A stretch of 8,861 nt of DNA from Candidatus Electrothrix marina (GTDB lineage Bacteria; Desulfobacterota; Desulfobulbia; Desulfobulbales; Desulfobulbaceae): contig MTKS01000046.1 of the NCBI GenBank assembly GCA_004028495.1, positions 1 through 8,861 on the forward strand, read 5' to 3'. Both the position numbers and the translations under genes were made by a program. Shown here piece by piece: positions 1 to 6,700 of the stretch (positions within the stretch are counted from its first letter, which is position 1; the number at the start of each line of letters is the position of its first letter). The notes below the pieces were generated by a model. That model worked only from the letters and a program-made list of their open reading frames with translations, was not told where the DNA came from and made no database searches.

Positions 1-1
1 G

Positions 2-223
2 GGCGATCTCAACTCCAGGAGGGGTAGAGTCTTAGGCATGGACACTGCCGGTAAATATGAACTGGTCAAGGCCCAGGTTCCCCAGGCCGAGATCCAGCAC
101 TATGCTCCTGACCTGACCTCCATGACCGGGGGACGCGGTTCCTTCCGAGTCTGGTTCTCCCATTACGAGGAAGTGCCTGCGCATATCGCGGAGAAGATTA
201 TTGCGGAGCATAACGCAGCGTAA
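2..223 (+). CDS. fusA: Elongation factor G family protein, C-terminal end (5' partial)
   Basis: This is the last 73 codons of a gene that starts before the window; the frame is open from base 2 to the TAA at 221-223. The residues cover domain V of EF-G, the ribosomal translocation GTPase. Visible family signatures are GDLNSRRGRVLGMD at the start, then an AxVPxAE segment, then DLTSMTGGRGSF, and then FSHYEEVPAHIAEKII near the end. The serine in NSRRGR and the MTGGRGSF form look more like the EF-G2 or EF-G-like paralogues than the housekeeping copy (which usually has NRRRG and TQGRA), so the symbol marks the family only. The GTPase domain is outside the window, so activity cannot be judged. A terminator follows about 90 bases downstream, so this gene is probably transcribed separately from what follows. 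Confidence 0.93.
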   Translation, partial: GDLNSRRGRVLGMDTAGKYELVKAQVPQAEIQHYAPDLTSMTGGRGSFRVWFSHYEEVPAHIAEKIIAEHNAA

Positions 224-240
224 TTCCCTCCTGTACTTTT

Positions 241-281
241 CCCGGAGCAGGTTCGACTTCTTTCTTGTTGCCTGCTTCGGG
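241..281 (+). other. Stem-loop in the 3' untranslated region of the EF-G gene
   Basis: CCCGGAGCAGG at 241-251 pairs with CCTGCTTCGGG at 271-281 (11 pairs including one G-T wobble, 19-base loop). No T tract follows, so it is not a terminator alone. It lies just before the proper terminator at 311-335 and may stabilise the 3' end of the transcript. Confidence 0.45.
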
Positions 282-310
282 ATATCCCGCCTTATTTGTG
301 TTCGATCTTC

Positions 311-335
311 GGCCCGCCCTGACCGGGTCTTTTTT
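311..335 (+). terminator. Rho-independent terminator after the EF-G gene
   Basis: GGCCCG (311-316) pairs with CGGGTC (324-329), with one G-T wobble and a 7-base loop, and is followed directly by six T (330-335). The position about 90 bases after the EF-G stop fits the transcription end of that gene. Confidence 0.8.
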
Positions 336-427
336 CGAGAATTTTCTATAAAACCTCTTATTTTTCAACACAAATCCAGGTAAGGTACTGTTTCATCAAC
401 TGTCGTGAAGCAAGAGGGGTAAAAAAA

Positions 428-458
428 CATGACACAACTGATGATCCTGTAGGTCATG
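428..458 (+). promoter_or_regulatory. Possible operator/promoter region of the HicB gene
   Basis: CATGAC (428-433) and GTCATG (453-458) form a perfect 6-base inverted repeat with 19 bases between. A -10-like TAAAAT lies downstream at 478-483, about 30 bases before the HicB start; no convincing -35 is seen. Toxin-antitoxin operons are often autoregulated at inverted repeats, but a 6-base repeat can occur by chance. This short HicB also shows no obvious DNA-binding domain. Confidence 0.25.
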
Positions 459-513
459 GTCGTTTATGAGCAGTGTGTAAAATCGCTAAAAATTGCAGAA
501 CTGGAGGTATTCA

Positions 514-717
514 ATGCGGATAAGGGTGATTTTAGAACCGAGTGAAGAAGGCGGATATACAGTATTGGTTCCGTCCCTGCCCGGATGTATCAGCGAAGGG
601 GATACGCGGGAGGAGGCTTTGAAGAATATTCAAGAGGCTATAGAGCTGTATCTGGAATCAGTTGATGATGATCTGCATTTCAGCGAACAGGCTGAATTTC
701 TGGAAGTAGCTCTATGA
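514..717 (+). CDS. hicB: HicB-family antitoxin (type II toxin-antitoxin)
   Basis: This 67-residue protein matches the small HicB antitoxin fold, a partial RNase H-like domain that normally caps the HicA RNA-cleaving toxin. The hallmark is an N-terminal strand (MRIRVILEPSEEGGY) followed by VPSLPGCISEGDTREEAL and the helix NIQEAIELYLESV. It is at the short end for HicB and lacks a separate C-terminal helix-turn-helix or ribbon-helix-helix domain. The ATG at 514 is chosen because GGAGG lies at 503-507 with 6-base spacing. An in-frame TTG at 493 would put that ribosome site inside the gene. The TGA overlaps the ATG of the next ORF by four bases (ATGA), the classic translational coupling of hicB and hicA. 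That partner is deleted for its core, so this antitoxin may be an orphan here. Confidence 0.85.
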   Translation: MRIRVILEPSEEGGYTVLVPSLPGCISEGDTREEALKNIQEAIELYLESVDDDLHFSEQAEFLEVAL

Positions 718-815
718 CAAAGGTTCCGGCTCATCGACCGATTAAGCGTTCTACGCTTTCGCACATTTTGAAGCAGGCGAAAGTGGATGTTGAAGATTTT
801 ATACGGCTACTCTGA
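714..815 (+). pseudogene. hicA: HicA toxin remnant, internally deleted (33 codons)
   Basis: The ORF starts at the ATG overlapping the hicB stop (ATGA at 714-717) and ends at TGA 813-815. It begins MTKVP, as many HicA proteins do, then runs directly into what looks like the C-terminal third of HicA: VPAHRPIKRSTLSHILKQA followed by VDVEDFIRLL. Full HicA proteins are usually about 60-80 residues and carry a central segment with the catalytic histidine in a GSH motif. That segment is absent, so RNase activity is not expected. The simplest reading is an in-frame internal deletion, possibly through similarity between the VP near the start and the VP before the later histidine. The ORF remains open and coupled to hicB, so a 33-residue peptide could still be made. 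Assignment to HicA rests on recalled family sequence, not on a search. Confidence 0.7.
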
Positions 816-990
816 ACGCACTCATAACAAAACCGTGCTGTTTGTGCTGTCCGTGGCAATATTGCCCAAGGCATCGTAGCCGTAGGGCGCCGCCCGCAGC
901 CCCGGTGCTCTGGAAGAGCCGGTCAAATCAATCGACTCTGACCCCATTGATTCGTTCCTTTTTCCTTTAAAGGAATTCCTGAAAAAAAAA
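816..990. other. Non-coding stretch with repeat-like debris
   Basis: No credible gene is seen here. On the minus strand a short frame reads GSESIDLTG and then GYDALGN; the DNA behind the first part (GACTCTGACCCCATTGATT, 937-955) resembles, from memory, sequences scattered near REP/IS200-type transposases in proteobacterial genomes. The GC-rich part around 880-930 contains short self-complementary pieces (GGGCGCCGCCC; GCTCT..AGAGC with a 3-base loop). TTCCTTTAAAGGAA at 962-975 is a perfect 14-base palindrome. No transposase gene is present. The stretch may be a decayed dispersed repeat separating the HicB locus from the riboswitch promoter. Confidence 0.35.
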
Positions 991-1021
991 CACTTGACAA
1001 CCATGAAGTGCGGGAGTTAAT
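982..1021 (+). promoter_or_regulatory. Probable promoter for the riboswitch leader
   Basis: A consensus -35 box TTGACA (994-999) is followed after 16 bases by GTTAAT (1016-1021, four of six matches to TATAAT). Nine A at 982-990 directly upstream resemble an UP-element-like A tract. A second -10-like TGTAAT at 1023-1028 is a better match but gives too long a spacer. The position just before the structured leader supports the call. Confidence 0.5.
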
Positions 1022-1047
1022 GTGTAATTTACCATAAATAATGGCTC

Positions 1048-1098
1048 TGCTCAGTTACTGAGCAAGCTGCCTTCACTTTCTGGTCAGAACCGGAAAGT
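1048..1098 (+). other. Two leader hairpins ahead of the riboswitch
   Basis: TGCTCA (1048-1053) and TGAGCA (1059-1064) form a 6-pair hairpin with a 5-base loop. Next, ACTTTCTGGT (1075-1084) pairs fully with ACCGGAAAGT (1089-1098), giving ten pairs with one wobble and a CAGA loop. The second stem ends two bases before the aptamer core and could stack on it or compete with pairing by the aptamer's flanks. Confidence 0.55.
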
Positions 1099-1099
1099 T

Positions 1100-1168
1100 G
1101 ATAAAGCCACAACCGTCGTGAGGCGGTGTCGGAAAGCCAAGGATCTCCAAGGAGACAGCCGGGTTACC
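1100..1168 (+). ncRNA. GEMM-I (cyclic di-GMP-I type) riboswitch aptamer
   Basis: The order of conserved elements fits GEMM-I RNAs, which bind c-di-GMP (or cGAMP in the Ib subtype). GATAAAGCC (1100-1108) is followed by stem ACCGTC/GGCGGT (1112-1117 with 1122-1127) closed by a GNRA loop, GTGA. Then come GTCGGAAAGCC (1128-1138), a short second stem TCTC/GAGA (1144-1147 with 1152-1155), and CAGCCGGGTTACC (1156-1168). The GNRA loop is the part that docks into the second stem in known structures. In Vc2 numbering recalled from the literature, G1106 corresponds to the ligand-contacting G20 and A1133 to A47. G rather than A at position 20 favours c-di-GMP over cGAMP. The core differs from consensus by an apparent G-C to C-G swap (C1107 with G1132). 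The exact outer boundaries and closing stem are not resolved. It probably controls the exported-protein genes downstream. Confidence 0.78.
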
Positions 1169-1249
1169 TTCTTTTATTTCTGAATACCGGGAAGTCGTTA
1201 TGCGTTCCGCAAAAAAAGTACGTCTTCAAAGGACAATTTCCTACCTCAT

Positions 1250-1281
1250 CGGCAGGCTGATTTCCGGCTGCCGTTTCTTTT
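1250..1281 (+). terminator. Likely rho-independent terminator, candidate riboswitch expression platform
   Basis: CGGCAG (1250-1255) pairs perfectly with CTGCCG (1268-1273) around a 12-base loop, and TTTCTTTTC follows at once. It lies about 80 bases after the aptamer and before any credible gene, so it could be the on/off switch of the riboswitch. The antiterminator partner was not identified. Confidence 0.5.
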
Positions 1282-1674
1282 CATTTACTCTCCAAAAAAA
1301 TCTTCAGACCGATTGGTTCGGTGCTGAAACTCGGTCTTTACTCGCTGAACAATTGTCTGCGGCAGGAGATTCCTGTGCCAATGTTCTGAGTGCTTTTCCT
1401 TTCCCGACCATTATACCCATCCTGCACAATTGCTTACCTGCTCCTCTCTGGAAATTTCGCCGAAGAAACGGAGCTTCTTTTTCGTTTGTATCAAAAAAGG
1501 TTCCTCTCCCGCTTGGGGAATTGCACGACAACTTTCAAGAGGGAGGTCATGGGAATTTTAGTTCTTTTTGCTCATAGTGTTCAACGGGATAACATGCCCG
1601 TTACTGCGGCTTGTTCCGTCTTTCCTGAGTCGCTGACAGTTCCAATTATTGCACATCGTGCAGATAACAAATAA
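1282..1674. other. Long leader or intergenic stretch, no gene recognised
   Basis: Open frames in this part have low-complexity, non-protein-like composition and no ribosome sites. Two inverted repeats stand out. AGACCGA (1306-1312) pairs with TCGGTCT (1331-1337). AACGGG (1583-1588) pairs with CCCGTT (1597-1602) around an 8-base loop, with no T tract. The stretch may be a long regulated 5' leader or the decayed remains of a gene once directly under riboswitch control. Confidence 0.4.
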
Positions 1675-1686
1675 CGGAGGATAAGA

Positions 1687-1801
1687 ATGAAAAAAAACCG
1701 TATTGGTAGCGCCCATTCTTTTGGGCTGCATGTATTTCAGTAGTGCGTGGGCCGTTGACCTGACGCTGTTTGAGCAGGATTTTCTCAAAGCATCTCATTA
1801 A
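1687..1801 (+). pseudogene. Frameshifted short exported ORF (signal peptide plus about 15 residues)
   Basis: A strong ribosome site GGAGGA (1676-1681) lies 5 bases before the ATG at 1687. Read as it stands, the ORF ends after 18 codons at TAG 1741-1743. The start is followed by eight A (1690-1697). Removing one A gives a 37-residue frame to the TAA at 1799-1801 with a clean signal peptide: MKKTVLVAPILLGCMY, then FSSAWA as a likely cleavage site, then VDLTLFEQDFLKASH. A good ribosome site joined to a textbook signal peptide across a homopolymer suggests a real gene start broken by a one-base slip, an assembly error, or a slippage-dependent ORF. The mature part is too short for function, so even the corrected frame looks like a truncated remnant. 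No family is recognised. It lies between the riboswitch leader and the protease gene and may be what the riboswitch originally controlled. Confidence 0.5.
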
Positions 1802-1830
1802 CAGAACGCTGGAACCCTTTAGGAGAAGAA

Positions 1831-3666
1831 ATGAGTAAGAACTACCTATTATCATGTGTTGGATTCTATGCCGCGTTATTCATTCTATTGACCAATCATG
1901 ACGTGTTCGCAGTTGCAGACGGGGAAGCAACATTTGATTATCCACAAGTTGGTGCTTTGCTTAAATTTGATTCAAACAGGTTGGATCAAGTATGCTCGGG
2001 AACATTAATTGGAACAAAAACCTTTTTGACTGCGGCGCATTGCGTGTGTAACATGATGAATCCTGGCGTAGTGGGAAGCTGTGATTCGACCGAAAAGCAG
2101 GAGGGGTGTATAGAATGCAATCCAACAACTCAAGATTTTAGAGTCTTCTTTCAAGGAATTGGTATAAAAAAAGTAGAAAGAATAAACATCGCACCCGAAT
2201 ACAACAAAAATTCTATTGGCAATATTGGACCAGATAGCGATTATGCCACTCTCATACTAGAAAGCGATATCAAAGGAGTTATTCCTGCCGAACTGGCTAA
2301 AAAGGAATACTATAATACAAATCAGAATATTTATATTGCTGGGTTCGGAGCTATAACAGAAAAGACTACTGACGTAAGTTACGGAATTAAAAGATACGGA
2401 AACAATTCAATCTCCACATGTAGTGAGGAGGAAAACCTCTACTACGAAGAAGCTATTTGCTATAAAAAATATAAAAAATCATGTGCATGCGGTAGAGACT
2501 CAGGAGGACCGGTATTTTTACAATCAGAAACAGACAATAATATTTATATTATCGGAATAACGCATGGCCCTGTCAAATCTGGTGATAGCTATCACTGTAA
2601 TGACCCTCGTTCTATTGAATTAGCAAGCTCTGCTTATTACTATAAAGAAAAAATTAATAGAGGTTCTATTGATTATAATGATGACTTTTATCTTGTTCCT
2701 GTGAGGCAATACTCTGGACCATTTGAGGATTATGAAAAAAATGATTTTCACCTCCCCTCTGGAGTAAAACGGTTGTCCTTCACTATTAACGGCACTGATA
2801 ACAATATAGAAGATAAAAACAATTATAACCTTTCACTTTTTCATAAAAATGGGACTAACTTCAGTACGATAGAATGCAAGAACGAATATAATGGCACATT
2901 TCAATCATGCATTGTTGAAAATCCCCCAACAGGGCATTGGGCTGTAGATTTAATAAAGAGGAATGGCCCTGGCGGGGAAGTACAATTAATGGTGACGGCA
3001 TTAGTTGATAAGTCACTTGCTGATTCATTACGATCGGAATGTAATTTCTTGGACCTTCCTAAAAATTCTCCATATCGAATCAAAAAGTTATGTGAACTTG
3101 GCGTGTTGAATGGGGTACGTGATCTAATATTTGAACCGGACAAATTTGTGAATCGCGCAGAGTTTTCTAAAATGCTTGTGCTTACTGCTGAGACAGAAGA
3201 AGTCGGCATACAATTCCATGATCAAAAAGTGAATACTTTTTCAGATGTAGATGAAGGGAGTTGGTACGAGGGATATGTTAAAAAGTTAGCAAACAAACCT
3301 GTAAGAATAAACAATGAGCAGTATGGTTATGTAATAGAAGGGTATTCTGATGGAGAGTTTAAGCCAGATAACTCGATTTCCATGCCTGAAATGATAAAGA
3401 TGGTTATGCAAACTTTTTTCCCTGTTACCCCTAACTCCCCATTATGGAATTTTCTTTCCCGCAAATGGTACACTCCATTTCTGAAAGGAGCTCAAGAACT
3501 CCCCATAGCTCCTATATTCGACAGAGTAAATTTTACTCCCGTTATGGAGGACAAAGATAAATACCATCTTCACACAGAAGATGGTGATGTAAGGTTTGCT
3601 ACTCGAAAAGAAGCCGCTAAAGCTTTATATGATGCCTATCAGATCTATATATCAGGGAAACAATAA
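1831..3666 (+). CDS. Exported trypsin-fold serine protease with PPC-like and SLH domains
   Basis: The product has 611 residues. Residues 1-27 form a signal peptide ending VFA. The peptidase S1 domain (about 35-285) shows all three catalytic residues: His70 in LTAAHC, Asp137 in SDYATLIL, Ser224 in RDSGGP. A cysteine-rich insert follows the histidine (Cys71, 73, 84, 93, 96). Position 193 is Arg222 instead of the usual oxyanion-hole glycine. The residue aligned with the trypsin specificity aspartate (189) appears to be Cys218, so trypsin-like cleavage after Lys/Arg is not predicted. Residues about 288-392 resemble a bacterial pre-peptidase C-terminal (PPC) beta domain, ending NPPTGHWAVDL. Residues about 405-605 resemble two to three SLH repeats (e.g. 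FSDVDEGSWYEGYV, IEGYSDGEFKPDN), which usually hold proteins to the envelope. AGGAG (1821-1825) is 5 bases before the ATG. Base composition is clearly AT-rich compared with the next gene, hinting at separate origin. No terminator separates it from the next gene, 37 bases on. Confidence 0.88.
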   Translation: MSKNYLLSCVGFYAALFILLTNHDVFAVADGEATFDYPQVGALLKFDSNRLDQVCSGTLIGTKTFLTAAHCVCNMMNPGVVGSCDSTEKQEGCIECNPTTQDFRVFFQGIGIKKVERINIAPEYNKNSIGNIGPDSDYATLILESDIKGVIPAELAKKEYYNTNQNIYIAGFGAITEKTTDVSYGIKRYGNNSISTCSEEENLYYEEAICYKKYKKSCACGRDSGGPVFLQSETDNNIYIIGITHGPVKSGDSYHCNDPRSIELASSAYYYKEKINRGSIDYNDDFYLVPVRQYSGPFEDYEKNDFHLPSGVKRLSFTINGTDNNIEDKNNYNLSLFHKNGTNFSTIECKNEYNGTFQSCIVENPPTGHWAVDLIKRNGPGGEVQLMVTALVDKSLADSLRSECNFLDLPKNSPYRIKKLCELGVLNGVRDLIFEPDKFVNRAEFSKMLVLTAETEEVGIQFHDQKVNTFSDVDEGSWYEGYVKKLANKPVRINNEQYGYVIEGYSDGEFKPDNSISMPEMIKMVMQTFFPVTPNSPLWNFLSRKWYTPFLKGAQELPIAPIFDRVNFTPVMEDKDKYHLHTEDGDVRFATRKEAAKALYDAYQIYISGKQ

Positions 3667-3703
3667 CCTTCTCTTTCCTCTCGCATAACTAAATGGTATT
3701 GTT

Positions 3704-6700
3704 ATGATTAAAATAAAAGTTCTATGCCTTGCCGTATTTTTTATATGTATCTCATTAACGGAATTATTTGCAGCAACAATTGGGCATTACTACGAACAAC
3801 AAATGCCCATTCCCGGCATAAAAGCCCCGTCAGTACGCATTGAAAGCCTCAACAAAATCAACCCCGGCGAAACCGTTGACCTCAGCGCCTACGCCACAGT
3901 AGATACCAGACACAACGGCGAAGCATTCTTCTACTGGTACGCAAACCAAGGAACCTTCACCCTCCACCCAAGCTACCCCGACTACAGCACCGTAACCTAC
4001 ACCGCCCCGAACACACCGGGCGATATCACCATCACCGCTCAGGTCGGCGACACCCTCGGCTATGTGGGAACCGACAGATTCACCGTCACCGTGACCGGCG
4101 CAACAAACGGCAGAGGCAATCCCCCGGTTCTTCAGCAATGCACCTACAGAGTCAGCCCCAAAGACTGGCAGGATGTATATCACGCCACCTACCGCCTGAC
4201 CGTGGAAGAAAACGCCGACGGCGTACCGGTAGGCCATATCAGCATTCAGCCCACCACCGGTAATATGCGCTGGGAATCCACCGGCTCTGTCAGAACTTTT
4301 GTCGATAGCACAGCGGTGAATGTTTACGAGGATGCCGACCTGACGGATGTGATTGGAAAAACAGAATCCTACTTTAAAGGTTCCGGTAATATCGATCTGT
4401 ATTTTAACGCCGGTTTCAGCGAAAACAAAACAATCACGGTAAAACAGTTCGAGGAACTCTACGGTAATTGGCAGGTGGATTGGCAACTGAAAGCCAGCTG
4501 TCCCGGTCCCGGCAACCATAACAACGGCACCCCGGATCTGATTGTGGACACCGCAGAAGCCGACCCTGCCACTCAACTGGAGCCGGGAACACGCATCTTG
4601 ACTCGGGCCAGAGTCTCCAATATCGGCGACGGCCCGGCAGACGCATCTGCGCTGGCCTGCTATCTCTCCACCAACAGCAGCTGGGACAGCTCCGACACCC
4701 TGCTCTACCGAAAAGAGCTCAGCACCATCATTGACGGACGCAACACCTTTTATGAGCAGAATATCACCATCCCCTCGAACCTGTCTTCCGGCGACTACTA
4801 TCTGATCTTCCGCGCAGACGATCAAGGCAGTGTGACTGAGACCGATGAAGGAAATAATCAGGCGGCAGTTCGCATTGAAGTAAGAACCGGTGCAGATCTG
4901 ACCCTCAGTAATACAGGCGTTTCCCCGGCAAATGTTACCCAGGGACAGGAGGTCACCCTGACCGCCGCAGTCATCAACAGCGGCGACACAGGCACCTTGG
5001 CAAGTTCACGGATCGGGTATTACCTGTCTGACGATGCGAACTGGGACAGTTCAGACACCTTACTCGGAACCAGTTCTTTCGGCTCTTTGCTCCCCGGTCA
5101 ACATCAGGCATTTACGCGCACATTCACCCTTCCGGTAGATTTAACAACCGGGCAGCACTATATTATCTTCTTTGCCGATTACGCAAATAAGGTCACAGAA
5201 AGCAGGAAGGATAATAACCAAGCCGCAGTAAGTATGCCGATTGCATCTGCTGAGAGCATCACAATACTCAGCCCCAATGCCACGACCTCCTGGTCGTACA
5301 ACAGGCCGCATACTCTTCTATGGCAGAGCAAGACCAACAGCGGCACGGTCAAGATTGATCTGTATAAAAAACTGAGCTTCAGCAGTACTATCGTTGCGGC
5401 AGCTTCGAACACAGGAACCTTTGTCTGGAACGTACCGGAGCTGCTGAAAGCAGATGATTACTGGATCAAGATCACCAGCAATACCTACAGCTCTGTTTAT
5501 GGCGACAGTGAACACTTTACGATTACCAGACCGGCCACCTTAACCATACTTTTGCCGAATGACGGCGATCTGTTTGGATTCGGGACAGTTCGAAATATCA
5601 ACTGGGAAACTGGCCTCAGCGGCACAGTGAATATTGATCTGTATAAATCCGGTGTAGCTTACCGAGCCATTGCTCGCAATGTTTCCACTGTCTCCACATC
5701 AACAAACAGCTATGCCTGGACTGTTCCCTCAGATCTTGCCGAAGGAACAGATTACCAGATCAAGGTCACCCATTCCGCAGATTCAGCAACTACCGACCTG
5801 AGCGACGGGCATTTCACCATTACCGACCCCGGTACGGAAGAACCACTGGCAAAGGATGATGCAGCAGTTACAGAGGAAGATACAGCTGTACTTATCTCTG
5901 TGCTCGCAAATGATAACCCGCCGCAGAGCGAAACCCTTGATGTCACCTCTGTCGGCACTCCTGCTCACGGCACAGCCTTGCTCAATGCGGATGACACTGT
6001 AACCTATACGCCGGATTCCGGTTTTACCGGCTCTGACTTCTTCACCTACACCGTGAACAGCCCGAGCAGAGGCACCGCCTCCGCAACCGTATATATTACT
6101 GTAAACGGAGCAGTGAGCTGCGATCCTTGGGAGTTGCCGCCGAATGTAGAAGAGTTGGCGCGGGATGATGCAGGGAATATTTTTGTGGTCGGCACATTTC
6201 AGGACAGCATTACCTTGGGGACAGATGCTCCTGTCACCTTGACTGCACCTGCCGGAATACCTGCTATATATATTGCAAAATATACAGCTTCTGGCTCGTT
6301 GTTCTGGGCACGGAAGGCGACGGCGAAATACGGTGCTATCAGCTGCAAGGCTGCTGTAGATACTGTTGGTAATCTCTATATCAGCGGGGATTACTCAGAA
6401 ACGATGCATTTCTACAACGGTGAAAGCATAGTTGCTACATTGGATGATCCATCCACCGAGTACAGTAGCGGCTATGAAGTCTTTCTTGCCAAATACAGCC
6501 CGATAGGGGAACTCAGTTGGGCTGAACAGGCAGGAGGAGCACAGGATGACCATGGAACAAGCCTAGCTGTAGACAGCACCACCAATCGCCTGTACATCGG
6601 CGGCAGCTTTAACGAGAGCCTGAATCTTGGCAGTGGCACTTTGAGCACCACGCTGAATTCTATAGATAACGGGGACATCTTCCTTACCCAGTATACCTTG

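Noticed and set aside
201..383. 60-codon + strand frame after the EF-G gene
   Set aside because: Overlaps the EF-G end and runs straight through the terminator; no motif.
493..513. Alternative TTG start for HicB, seven codons upstream
   Set aside because: It would place the good GGAGG ribosome site inside the gene; the ATG at 514 has ideal spacing and matches the usual HicB N-terminus.
822..1004. Minus-strand 60-codon frame with GYDALGN, resembling an Rhs/YD repeat
   Set aside because: Only one short motif match, no further YD repeats, start inside the A-rich promoter region; more likely chance or repeat debris.
1200..1577. 125-codon + strand open frame right after the riboswitch
   Set aside because: No ribosome site, no recognisable domain, composition unlike a protein, and it reads through the terminator-like hairpin; more likely an open frame in leader sequence.
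1390..1674. 94-codon + strand open frame
   Set aside because: No ribosome site, no motif, overlaps another unsupported frame; treated as non-coding.
3830..4825. 331-codon minus-strand open frame
   Set aside because: Entirely antisense to the giant gene, whose CARDB and Ig-like domains are clear; the long antisense frame comes from its GC-rich codon pattern.
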